This document shows positions 32,811 to 40,601 of a DNA stretch of 64,000 bases, in pieces. The stretch lies in NCBI RefSeq assembly GCF_007858185.1, contig NZ_VFES01000007.1:62001-126000 (forward strand), in the 5' to 3' direction. How positions within the stretch are numbered: position 1 is the first letter of the stretch; each line of letters begins with the position of its first letter. Both the position numbers and the translations under genes were made by a program. The notes beneath the pieces were generated by a model. The model was not told the origin of the DNA, did not search any database, and was given only the letters and a program-made list of their open reading frames with translations. Source of the DNA: Pseudomonas grimontii. Lineage in GTDB: Bacteria > Pseudomonadota > Gammaproteobacteria > Pseudomonadales > Pseudomonadaceae.

Positions 32811-34166
32811 TTAGCGGTTGGCCAAGGGCTTGGCGGCTTTTTGTACCTGGTCCCAGACCCGCAGGAAGTTGCCTCCCCACAGCTTGGCGATGTCGGCTTC
32901 GGAGTAGCCGCGCTGGATCAGTTCGGCGGTGACGTTGCGGATTTCGCCGACGTTGTTCCAGCCGTCGAGGCCGCCTCCGTCGTTGAAGTCCGAAGCGATG
33001 CCGACGTGATCGATACCGATCTTGCGCACGGTGTAGTCGACGGCGTCGCCCCAGTCCTTGAGCGTGGCCTTGGGCTCTTCTTCAAGAATGCCGTACAGCC
33101 CCTGGGCGTACTGGCCGAACTTCTGTTCCGGCCATGCCGCGATGATTGCGTCCCCCGGCATCAGGGCCATGGCCAGGTTGGGCAAGGGCGGCAGGTCGAA
33201 ACGCGCCCGCAGGATATTGAGCTTGTCCTGGGTCGGCTGGCTCAGGGGGCGTATATAGGCGGGGAAGCCCACCACCTGCACCACGCCGCCGCTGTTCTTG
33301 ATCAACTGCAGCTCCTTGTCGCTGAGGTTGCGCGGGATGTCGACCGATGCGCGCGGTGCCGAGTGGGACGCCACCATCGGCGTGCGACTCAGTTGCGCGA
33401 CTTGCGCCAATGCCTTGGTCGACATCTGCGACACATCAATGATCACCCCCAGGTCATTGAGGCGATGCACGGCCTGCTTGCCGATGTCCGACAGGCCTTC
33501 GAGCGCGTCGGTGGAGTCATTGAAAAACGGCAGCGGGCGTGATGAGTCGGACCAGGCGTTATTGCCGATATAACTGAAGCCGAACATGCGCATGCCGCGT
33601 GCCGCCCACAGGTCCAGCTGATTCAGGTCATTGCCCAGTGGGTAGGCGTTGAGCATGCTGATAAAGATCGCGAACTTGCCTTCGCCATGCAGGCGCCGAA
33701 AGTCATCCGGCGTATAGGCGATCCCGACTTGGTTGGGGAAATCACGCACCATGCCGGAGATGATCTTGTAGCGCACTTCCTGCTCGTGGCGTGCTTCCTC
33801 GACAAAGCCGTCAGTGGGCTTGTGCGGCGCGTTGGGGCCATTCCAGATTTCCGGCCAGCCGAAAATCGTCAGGGCTGCGCCAGACAAGCGCCCGCGTGCC
33901 GCCTTGACCAGGTCGAACTGGCCGCTGCCGTCCTTATCCGCCTCGTTGCCGGCGGTGCCGAAGTCCATGGGGACAGTGATATGGCTGTCGAACGACAGCA
34001 GGCGGTCCTGCATTTCATTGGCCTGCTTGATCACTGCCAGCGGGTAGCCGGCATTGCCCTTGAACCAATGATCCCAGGCCAGGAAGCCTGCGCCGGCACC
34101 GATGGCCAGTGCCAGCGGCAAGCCGATGTACAGCGCCTTTTTCGAACGTGGTTTTGTCATTGCCAT
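32811..34166 (-). CDS. pvdM: Membrane-anchored dipeptidase-like pyoverdine maturation protein PvdM
   Basis: The protein has 451 residues. An N-terminal hydrophobic segment (about 12-30) anchors it in the inner membrane or directs export, followed by a renal/membrane dipeptidase-like domain. Family features include MVASHSAPRAS and DHVGIASDFNDGGG. PvdM is required in the periplasm with PvdP to oxidise ferribactin. The normal metal-binding HxD of dipeptidases reads FDSHITVP here, with Thr where Asp is expected, so classical dipeptidase activity is doubtful. It is the first gene of the minus-strand pvdM-N-O unit. A PvdS box (34201-34224) lies 35 bp upstream. A second ATG two codons in (34160) is an alternative start. 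Confidence 0.92.
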   Translation of the reverse strand: MAMTKPRSKKALYIGLPLALAIGAGAGFLAWDHWFKGNAGYPLAVIKQANEMQDRLLSFDSHITVPMDFGTAGNEADKDGSGQFDLVKAARGRLSGAALTIFGWPEIWNGPNAPHKPTDGFVEEARHEQEVRYKIISGMVRDFPNQVGIAYTPDDFRRLHGEGKFAIFISMLNAYPLGNDLNQLDLWAARGMRMFGFSYIGNNAWSDSSRPLPFFNDSTDALEGLSDIGKQAVHRLNDLGVIIDVSQMSTKALAQVAQLSRTPMVASHSAPRASVDIPRNLSDKELQLIKNSGGVVQVVGFPAYIRPLSQPTQDKLNILRARFDLPPLPNLAMALMPGDAIIAAWPEQKFGQYAQGLYGILEEEPKATLKDWGDAVDYTVRKIGIDHVGIASDFNDGGGLDGWNNVGEIRNVTAELIQRGYSEADIAKLWGGNFLRVWDQVQKAAKPLANR

Positions 34167-34200
34167 CTCAGTCAGTTGAGGCCTTCGCTATCAGGGAAGA

Positions 34201-34224
34201 ACGAGTGATGGGCGGGGAAATTTA
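34201..34224 (-). promoter_or_regulatory. PvdS iron-starvation box for pvdMNO
   Basis: On the minus strand TAAAT (34224-34220) is followed by exactly 16 bases and CGT (34203-34201), a full PvdS consensus. It should drive pvdM, pvdN and pvdO under iron starvation. Confidence 0.87.
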
Positions 34225-34243
34225 GGCGCCGGTAGCGGTGCGG

Positions 34244-34267
34244 TAAATTTCCCCGGCCTGCAAACGT
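34244..34267 (+). promoter_or_regulatory. PvdS iron-starvation box for pvdP
   Basis: TAAAT at 34244-34248, 16 bases, then CGT at 34265-34267 gives an exact PvdS consensus. The start of pvdP is 36 bp downstream. It is placed back-to-back with the pvdM box in a 136-bp intergenic region. Confidence 0.87.
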
Positions 34268-34302
34268 TCTAGCTCTGATAAAGCCGTTTCCTAAGGTAGA
34301 CA

Positions 34303-35934
34303 ATGACCATCTCTCGACGTGGGTTCATCGCAGGCCTGGCGCTGACCGGCGCGGCTGTGCCGGCCGCCTTTTATGCCCATCGCGAGTTGACGCGAGAAGA
34401 AGAATTGCCCATCACCCCCGGCGAAGCCACGGTGGACCTGGCCGACACCGCCGGGCAGCATTTGGCCAACACCTTGCGCGGGGTGTGGAGCCTGCGCCTG
34501 GAAGGCCGCGACGCCGGCCTCAAGGGCTTGCCAGTGCAAGGCCTGGAGCTGCTGCTCGACATCGCCCCCCGTGGCCGTGGCCTGCGCGGCTACCTGGACA
34601 CCGCTGCCAACCTGCGCGGCGAAGGCGAACCGCGCTACCGCGTGCTCGGTGACCTGCTGACGGGCGAGGGCGCCTTGCTCTACTGGCGCCTGATCGACCG
34701 CGACGCGCTCGACGGCAGGCCCGCCTATGAGTTCAAGATGACCCTCGATGAAGTCTGGGCCGACTTCGGCAATGCCGGCAGCGGCACCCTCAGCGGGCAA
34801 ATCCTCGACCTGGATCGACCCCTGGCCCTGACCGAGCGCGACCACCGCTTCATCGCCCACAAACAGCTGTTTCCCGAAGCCCGCCAACGCATCGGCCTCA
34901 ACCCGACCCTGCTGGCCTGGCTGATTGCTCCTGAGCACCGCCTGTTTCACCAGCTATGGCACGCCACCCGTGACCAGTGGCACAAACTCTCCGAAGCAAA
35001 ACGCGACGCCCTGCGCGGCATCGGCTGGCAACCCGGCCCGCGCGGCAAGGAGCGCGACGCCCGTGGCAAGCTCAAAGACCGCAACGGTTCGGGCATCGAC
35101 TTCTTCTTCATGCACCGCCATATGCTCGGCACCGCGCGATCCATGCAGGACTTGCCCTCGTGGCCAGCATTCCCCGAACCGCAACCGGCGCTGGAACGCG
35201 ATCGCCTGGGCTTCCTGCGTTACTTCGACAACCACGACGGCTTCGCGCTGCCGCCCACCTGGTCGGAGCCGGATGACAGCGAGTACACCCAGTGGGTCGC
35301 CGACATCAAGGCCGCCGAGACTTACCACAGCAACTTCCAGGTCTGGGAATCCCAATACCGCGACCCGCGCTACCTGGCCAAACGCACCCTGGGCCAACTG
35401 GGTTCGGAAATGGAACTGGGCCTGCACGACTGGTTGCACATGCGCTGGGCCTCGGTGCCCCGCGACCCGTCCAACGGCGCCCCGGTGCCCCTGGCCCGCG
35501 ACCCGGCAGACTTTGCTGCGCGCTGGTACGCGGCCGAAAACGACTTCCTCGGCGACCCGTTTTCATCCCACGTAAACCCGGTGTTCTGGCACTTCCACGG
35601 CTGGATCGACGACCGCATAGAAGACTGGTACCGCGCCCACGAACGCTTCAACCCCGGCGAAGTCAGCCGCCTGGAAGTCAACGGCGTGGCCTGGTTCGCA
35701 ACGGGACGCTGGGTCGAAGTCGGCGACCCCTGGCTGGGCCCGGACACCCATGGTTGCAGCACCACCCCGGGGTTGCAGATGGGCCGGTCGATGGAGATGG
35801 ACCCGGAGACCATGAAGCTCGCATTGCGCATCACCTTCGGTGCCGAGGATGACGCGCTGCTGGGCTTGTTCAAGCGCGTGCCGAAGCGGCCTTGGTATGC
35901 GCGGCATTTGAAGGTGAAGGCGCGAGAGGCTTGA
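34303..35934 (+). CDS. pvdP: Ferribactin-oxidising tyrosinase PvdP
   Basis: PvdP is the copper tyrosinase that converts the D-Tyr/Dab part of ferribactin into the fluorescent dihydroxyquinoline chromophore in the periplasm. The 543-residue product begins with a twin-arginine signal (MTISRRGFIAG, cleavage region about 25-30). A beta-barrel-like N-terminal half is followed by a His-rich copper domain. Candidate ligands are in FFFMHRHML (about residues 267-275), LGLHDWLHMRWAS (about 375) and NPVFWHFHGWIDD (about 430), the normal two-copper tyrosinase layout. It is transcribed from its own PvdS box and is the last pvd gene before the T6SS half. After it the base composition changes sharply. Confidence 0.94.
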   Translation: MTISRRGFIAGLALTGAAVPAAFYAHRELTREEELPITPGEATVDLADTAGQHLANTLRGVWSLRLEGRDAGLKGLPVQGLELLLDIAPRGRGLRGYLDTAANLRGEGEPRYRVLGDLLTGEGALLYWRLIDRDALDGRPAYEFKMTLDEVWADFGNAGSGTLSGQILDLDRPLALTERDHRFIAHKQLFPEARQRIGLNPTLLAWLIAPEHRLFHQLWHATRDQWHKLSEAKRDALRGIGWQPGPRGKERDARGKLKDRNGSGIDFFFMHRHMLGTARSMQDLPSWPAFPEPQPALERDRLGFLRYFDNHDGFALPPTWSEPDDSEYTQWVADIKAAETYHSNFQVWESQYRDPRYLAKRTLGQLGSEMELGLHDWLHMRWASVPRDPSNGAPVPLARDPADFAARWYAAENDFLGDPFSSHVNPVFWHFHGWIDDRIEDWYRAHERFNPGEVSRLEVNGVAWFATGRWVEVGDPWLGPDTHGCSTTPGLQMGRSMEMDPETMKLALRITFGAEDDALLGLFKRVPKRPWYARHLKVKAREA

Positions 35935-36030
35935 GCGTTTGGCGCCAGATTTCAAGTTTTACGATGTGAAAGGGTGGCGGTGGGGGAATAATCTGCGGCT
36001 GCCTGATTCAACTTTGTAGGTTTTTATTTC

Positions 36031-36042
36031 CCCCCCCCCCCC
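36031..36042. repeat. Homopolymer run of 12 C
   Basis: Twelve consecutive C residues follow a T-rich stretch, 97 bp after the pvdP stop and about 420 bp before tssB. Such tracts can slip in replication and are also a frequent sequencing-error site. Confidence 0.9.
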
Positions 36043-36080
36043 TCTGACCGGTGTGTTTATCTATTCCTTCTTGATCTTTT

Positions 36081-36111
36081 TACATCTATGAACTTGACGA
36101 CTATAGATGTA
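36081..36111. promoter_or_regulatory. 9-bp inverted repeat upstream of the T6SS operon
   Basis: Arms TACATCTAT (36081-36089) and ATAGATGTA (36103-36111) are exact reverse complements separated by 13 bases. No T run follows on either strand, so it is not a standard terminator. It may be an operator or an RNA hairpin in the leader, but nothing identifies a binding protein. Confidence 0.4.
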
Positions 36112-36463
36112 AGAGAATTCTTTTGTGTCTTTAAGGTCTGCAAACTCTGACCTTGTTTTTATCAGGCTTCTGCGAGTTTTCTTAGAGGTTTCTGACAGTA
36201 CATTCGTACCGTGAAATTTAAACATTAAATATAAATTGGAAGAGCTATAATCCGGGCGATTTGTGGGAAATATCCCCAAAGTGTCGCGGAAAGCTCTCGG
36301 CCGTGATTTGGGGGATGGTAAAAATTGCCGGCGATACTTCATTCTAATTAGGAAGGAATCGCCACATGTCGCGTAGCGCTTTGGCTTCTCCAGAAAGGAG
36401 TCTATGTACCGGTAGATTCCAGTCTTAATTTTCTCCGGTGGCTTAAGTGCTGTTGGAAAGACT

Positions 36464-36976
36464 ATGGATGGGGTTATGACTTTAAGCAGTTTCCAAAATG
36501 AAGTACCCAAGGCCAGGGTTAACATCAAACTCGACCTGCATACCGGCGGGGCGCAGAAAAAAGTCGAACTGCCTTTGAAACTGATGGTGATGGGCGACTA
36601 CAGCAACGGCAAAGAGCAGCGCCCGCTTTCGGAGCGAGGCAAGGTCAATATCAATAAAAACAACGTTGACAGCGTTTTGGCTGACTTCTCGCCAGGCCTG
36701 AAGCTCGCAGTGCCTAACACCCTGAGCGACGATGCATCTGACACCCCTGTCGAGCTCAGCTTTCAGCGCATGAAGGACTTTGAACCCGAGCAGGTAGCGC
36801 GGCAGATTCCGCAACTGCGTGCGCTGTTGGCTATGCGCAACCTGTTGCGCGATCTCAAATCGAACCTGCTGGATAACGTGACCTTCCGTCATGAGTTAGA
36901 GCGCATTCTCAAAGATGACGCCCTGAGTGATGAACTACGAGCTGAGTTGGCCGCCTTGGCGCCTGAAGCACGTTAA
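36464..36976 (+). CDS. tssB: T6SS contractile sheath small subunit TssB
   Basis: TssB (VipA/ImpB) pairs with TssC to form the cytoplasmic sheath whose contraction drives the Hcp tube out of the cell. The 170-residue product has the family signatures PKARVNIKLDL near the start, ELPLKLMVMGDYSNG (about 36-50), MKDFEPEQVARQIPQL (about 101-116) and a C-terminal NLLRDLKSNLLDN helix. Two in-frame starts are close, 36464 and 36476; neither has an ideally spaced ribosome site, so the choice is open. It is the first gene of the T6SS run, 32 bp before tssC. Confidence 0.93.
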   Translation: MDGVMTLSSFQNEVPKARVNIKLDLHTGGAQKKVELPLKLMVMGDYSNGKEQRPLSERGKVNINKNNVDSVLADFSPGLKLAVPNTLSDDASDTPVELSFQRMKDFEPEQVARQIPQLRALLAMRNLLRDLKSNLLDNVTFRHELERILKDDALSDELRAELAALAPEAR

Positions 36977-37008
36977 TTTAACTCGATTTTTCAAAGGGAA
37001 GTTCCGTT

Positions 37009-38547
37009 ATGGTCGTAGAAAACCCCAGCGAGCAACCGCGCGGTACCACCGTATTATCTGAACAGTACAGTGGTGTTTATGGCGCATTGTTTAACAAGAT
37101 CAATCTGAGCCCGATAGCAAAGTTGGGTGGTATAGAAGTTTTTCAAAACGCTGAGGCGTTGTCTGAGGTGTCGGCCGATGAGCGGGTGACTGCAGCGGTC
37201 AGTGTGTTTTTAAAGTTGCTTAAACAATCGCCGCAAAAAGTCGAGCGCTTGGATAAAGTCCTGCTGGACGAACATATTGCCTCATTGGACATGCAGATCA
37301 GCCGTCAGCTCGACGCGGTCATGCACCATCCGGACTTCCAGCGCGTCGAGTCGACCTGGCGCGGTGTGAAGTCGCTGATTGATCAGACGGATTTCCGTCA
37401 AAACGTGCGCATCGAGTTGCTGGATATCAGCAAAGATCACCTGGTGCAGGATTTCGAGGACGCACCGGAAATCGCCCAGAGTGGTTTGTACCTGCACACT
37501 TACACTCAGGAGTACGACACGCCTGGCGGTGAGCCGATCGCAGCCGCTATCTCCAACTATGAATTCGACCGAAGCCCTCAGGACATCGCGCTGCTGCGCA
37601 ACATTTCGAAAGTTTCCGCCGCCGCACATATGCCGTTCGTGGGCGCCGTCGGGCCAGCCTTCTTCGGCAAAGAGTCCATGGAGGAGGTTGCCGCGATCAA
37701 AGACATCGGCAACTATTTTGACCGGGCTGAATACATCAAATGGAAGTCGTTCCGCGACAGTGACGATGCACGTTACATCGGTCTGACCATGCCACGTGTC
37801 CTTGGGCGCTTGCCCTATGGGCCCGACACCGTTCCGGTACGCAATTTCAACTACATCGAAAGCGTCAAGGGGCCGGACCACGGCAAATACCTGTGGACCA
37901 ATGCTTCGTTTGCGTTTGCGGCCAACATGGTCAAGAGCTTCATCGCCAATGGTTGGTGCGTGCAAATCCGTGGGCCGCAGTCTGGGGGCGCGGTCACTGA
38001 GCTACCCATCCACCTGTACGACCTGGGCACCGGCAATCAGGTCAAGATCCCCTCCGAAGTCATGATTCCGGAAACCCGTGAGTTTGAATTCGCCAACCTC
38101 GGCTTCATTCCGCTTTCTTACTACAAGAACCGCGACTATGCGTGTTTTTTCTCGGCCAACTCCGCTCAGAAACCGGCGCTGTACGACACGCCCGACGCTA
38201 CCGCCAACAGTCGAATCAACGCACGTCTGCCTTACATCTTTCTGCTTTCACGCATCGCCCACTACCTGAAGCTGATCCAGCGCGAAAACATCGGCACCAC
38301 CAAGGACCGTCGCTTGCTGGAACTCGAACTGAACAAGTGGATTGGCGGGCTGGTCACCGAGATGACTGACCCAGGCGATGATTTGCAGGCCTCGCACCCT
38401 CTGCGCGATGCCAAGGTGACGGTCGAAGACATTGAGGACAATCCGGGTTTCTTCCGCGTCAAGTTGTACGCCGTGCCGCACTTCCAGGTCGAGGGTATGG
38501 ACGTGAATCTTTCGCTGGTTTCGCAGATGCCCAAGGCCAAAGCCTGA
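37009..38547 (+). CDS. tssC: T6SS contractile sheath large subunit TssC
   Basis: TssC (VipB/ImpC) is the main sheath protein. The 512-residue length is normal. Typical elements are HHPDFQRVESTWRGVKSL (about 105-122), ISNYEFDRSPQDIALL (about 181-196), PFVGAVGPAFFG, GLTMPRVLGRLPYG, and a C-terminal IEDNPGFFRVKLYAVPHFQVEG that interlocks neighbouring subunits. A clear AAGGGAAG ribosome site precedes the ATG. It is translated right after tssB and 23 bp before tssK, as expected for stoichiometric baseplate and sheath assembly. Confidence 0.96.
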   Translation: MVVENPSEQPRGTTVLSEQYSGVYGALFNKINLSPIAKLGGIEVFQNAEALSEVSADERVTAAVSVFLKLLKQSPQKVERLDKVLLDEHIASLDMQISRQLDAVMHHPDFQRVESTWRGVKSLIDQTDFRQNVRIELLDISKDHLVQDFEDAPEIAQSGLYLHTYTQEYDTPGGEPIAAAISNYEFDRSPQDIALLRNISKVSAAAHMPFVGAVGPAFFGKESMEEVAAIKDIGNYFDRAEYIKWKSFRDSDDARYIGLTMPRVLGRLPYGPDTVPVRNFNYIESVKGPDHGKYLWTNASFAFAANMVKSFIANGWCVQIRGPQSGGAVTELPIHLYDLGTGNQVKIPSEVMIPETREFEFANLGFIPLSYYKNRDYACFFSANSAQKPALYDTPDATANSRINARLPYIFLLSRIAHYLKLIQRENIGTTKDRRLLELELNKWIGGLVTEMTDPGDDLQASHPLRDAKVTVEDIEDNPGFFRVKLYAVPHFQVEGMDVNLSLVSQMPKAKA

Positions 38548-38570
38548 CTCAATCGTAGGGAAACGATGTC

Positions 38571-39926
38571 ATGAAAATCGATCGCCCTCTATGGGCCGCC
38601 GGAGCATTGCTGTCGCCTCAGCAATTTCAACAGCAGACGCGTTACGAAGCTTGGGCCAACGACCAACTCGCTCTACTGACCTGGGTGCACCCGTGGGGTG
38701 TCCAGGCTGCGGAGTTTGATCCGGATGCCTTGCGATTGGGTAAGCTCAAGGCGACTCGATTGTGTGTGCGAATGCCCGACGGCACATGGGTCGACACCGA
38801 ATGCATGGATCGGCTCCCTCCCGCGTTGGAACTGGCGCACCTGCTGACCGATGATGTGCAGGACGTGACGTTGCAATTGGCCTTGCCACTGGAGCAAGCC
38901 AACGGCAACAACTGCGTGTTTGAAGGCGACAGAGCAGATCGGCCAACCCGTTATCGCCAGGACTGGCGCCAGGTCCAGGATATCTACGCAGACGAGACGC
39001 AGTCGATTGGCGTGCTGGAACACGCGCTGAGCCTGCGCCTGCACGTTGACGACAACGCAGACTACATAACCTGTCCGGTCGCACGTCTGGTGCGGGATGG
39101 GAAGGGCGCCTGGAGCCTTGACCCCAGCTACGTACCGCCATTGCTCAGCTTCGCCGCGCATTCTGGGCTGTTGAACCAACTGGACAACCTGTTGACGCAA
39201 TTGGCCGCCAAGCGGCAACGGCTCATGGGCATGCGACGGGAAAGCAATCAGCGCATGGCCGACTTTGCCGTGGCCGATGTTTCGCTGTTCTGGCTGCTGA
39301 ATGCCTTGAACACCTATCAGCCGGTACTCGCGGATCTGCGGGCGTTTCCCACACGGCATCCCGAGCATGTCTATCAAGTCTTGATCAAACTGGCAGGCGG
39401 ACTGCTGACGTTTTCATTGGAACACGATATCGACGAAATTCCGTCGTATCGGCATGCGCATTTGGAGGCCGTATTCCCGCCGTTAATGCACAGCATTTCC
39501 CGTTTGCTGGAGACCAGCCTGCCGTCGCGGGTCATTGCTTTGCTGCTGGAGGAAAAGGGGGCCAACCGCTGGCAGATCACGCTGAATGACCATCGCCTGC
39601 GCGAACGCGATGGTGCCGATTTCTACCTGTCGGTGCGCTGTCGAGTCCCGGCTGCGCAGTTGCAGGACCAGTTCCCACGGCTGTGCAAGATCGGCACGCC
39701 CGATGCTGTCAATTACCTGGTCAATGCGGCACTCCACGGAGTGCCGTTGCAGGCGCTGAGCCATGTGCCGGCGGCGATTCCGTTGCGCCTGGAAAATCAA
39801 TACTTCGCGCTCGATCTCGGTCATGCCAGCGGACAGGCAATGCTGGACGAAGGCGTTTGCGCTTTCTACGTCCCCAGCACATTGGTTGACGTCAAGCTTG
39901 AACTGTTTGCGGTGCTGCGCTCATGA
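38571..39926 (+). CDS. tssK: T6SS baseplate protein TssK
   Basis: TssK (ImpJ/VasE) connects the baseplate to the TssJLM membrane complex. The 451-residue product begins MKIDRPLWAAGALLSPQQFQ, the usual family opening (a conserved W and LxPQHFQ-like motif). It continues with a long central coiled region (about 185-230) and a C-terminal head ending FYVPSTLVDVKLELFAVL. The stop overlaps the tssL start as ATGA (39923-39926), indicating translational coupling. Confidence 0.94.
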   Translation: MKIDRPLWAAGALLSPQQFQQQTRYEAWANDQLALLTWVHPWGVQAAEFDPDALRLGKLKATRLCVRMPDGTWVDTECMDRLPPALELAHLLTDDVQDVTLQLALPLEQANGNNCVFEGDRADRPTRYRQDWRQVQDIYADETQSIGVLEHALSLRLHVDDNADYITCPVARLVRDGKGAWSLDPSYVPPLLSFAAHSGLLNQLDNLLTQLAAKRQRLMGMRRESNQRMADFAVADVSLFWLLNALNTYQPVLADLRAFPTRHPEHVYQVLIKLAGGLLTFSLEHDIDEIPSYRHAHLEAVFPPLMHSISRLLETSLPSRVIALLLEEKGANRWQITLNDHRLRERDGADFYLSVRCRVPAAQLQDQFPRLCKIGTPDAVNYLVNAALHGVPLQALSHVPAAIPLRLENQYFALDLGHASGQAMLDEGVCAFYVPSTLVDVKLELFAVLRS

Positions 39927-40594
39927 AATTGACGCCGTCCAAAGAACCAGACACGGATATCGATGCACTGTTGCAGGACACCTACCTGCTGGTGGTTGAG
40001 TTGCGCCAGGGCGCCTCGGTGCACAGCAGCCGGGAGCTGGAGCAGCTTTGCACAGGGCAAGTGGAGCAAGTGCGCCAGCAGCTCAAGCGGGCGGGCTTGG
40101 ATCAACGCAGCATCGATCACATCAGCCACGCGCAATGTGCGTTGCTCGACGAGACGGTGCTGACCTACGCCGGCGATGATGCGCGGGCATCCTGGGCCAG
40201 CGAACCGTTGCAGGCCAAGTTTTTCAACCGCCACCAAGCGGGTGAGTTTTTGTATGAAGACATACGCGAAGTGCTGCGCGGGCCGGCGCCTGATCGGCAT
40301 GTGCTGACTGCATTTCAGCGGGTACTGATGCTGGGCTTTCGCGGGCGCTACCGCGATCTGGGCGATCCTGAACGTGAGCAATTGCTGGTTGCCCTTGCCG
40401 CGCGGGTCACACCGCTCAAGGTCAGCCATGGCGTTGTTACCCAGGCGGGTGGCGACTGGGTTGCCGGCCTGTCGTGGCTGCGCGCACCGCTGATCCATAT
40501 CCTGGCGATGGGCCTGTTGCTTGCGGCGACAGGGTGGGGATTGGATCACCTGTTGAGCGATGCGCTTGCCTCGCTCATGCCTGATCAAGGGTGA
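39923..40594 (+). CDS. tssL: T6SS membrane-complex protein TssL (DotU/IcmH type)
   Basis: TssL is an inner-membrane protein that binds TssM and TssK. The 223-residue product has a cytoplasmic DotU domain (about 10-180), with CALLDETVL, WASEPLQAKFFNRHQAGEFLYE and MLGFRGRYR as family marks, then one C-terminal transmembrane helix (about 183-205, HILAMGLLLAATGWGL). It has no peptidoglycan-binding domain of its own. The next gene encodes a membrane protein with an OmpA domain that could supply this function. Confidence 0.94.
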   Translation: MKLTPSKEPDTDIDALLQDTYLLVVELRQGASVHSSRELEQLCTGQVEQVRQQLKRAGLDQRSIDHISHAQCALLDETVLTYAGDDARASWASEPLQAKFFNRHQAGEFLYEDIREVLRGPAPDRHVLTAFQRVLMLGFRGRYRDLGDPEREQLLVALAARVTPLKVSHGVVTQAGGDWVAGLSWLRAPLIHILAMGLLLAATGWGLDHLLSDALASLMPDQG

Positions 40595-40601
40595 TGGGAC
40601 G

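Larger units (their letters stand above)
35935..36463. other. AT-rich intergenic region before the T6SS operon, no gene supported
   Basis: This 529-bp stretch separates pvdP from tssB. From about 36050 on it is clearly more AT-rich than the flanking genes. It holds a run of 12 C (36031-36042), a 9-bp perfect inverted repeat (36081-36089 and 36103-36111), a TATAAT hexamer at 36246-36251 without a convincing -35 partner, and an imperfect palindrome at 36260-36280. I infer that it contains the promoter and leader of the T6SS operon. Small open frames on either strand lack ribosome sites and recognisable motifs. Confidence 0.6.

Noticed and set aside
36230..36463. Sigma-54 promoter search upstream of tssB
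   Set aside because: No TGGC-N7/8-TGC arrangement with the right spacing was found; the TATAAT at 36246 also lacks a good -35, so I did not call a promoter.
36061..36528. 155-codon minus-strand frame in the gap before tssB
   Set aside because: It overlaps tssB, lacks a good ribosome site, and the Lys/Arg/Ser-rich product shows no motif; it is explained by the AT-rich leader.
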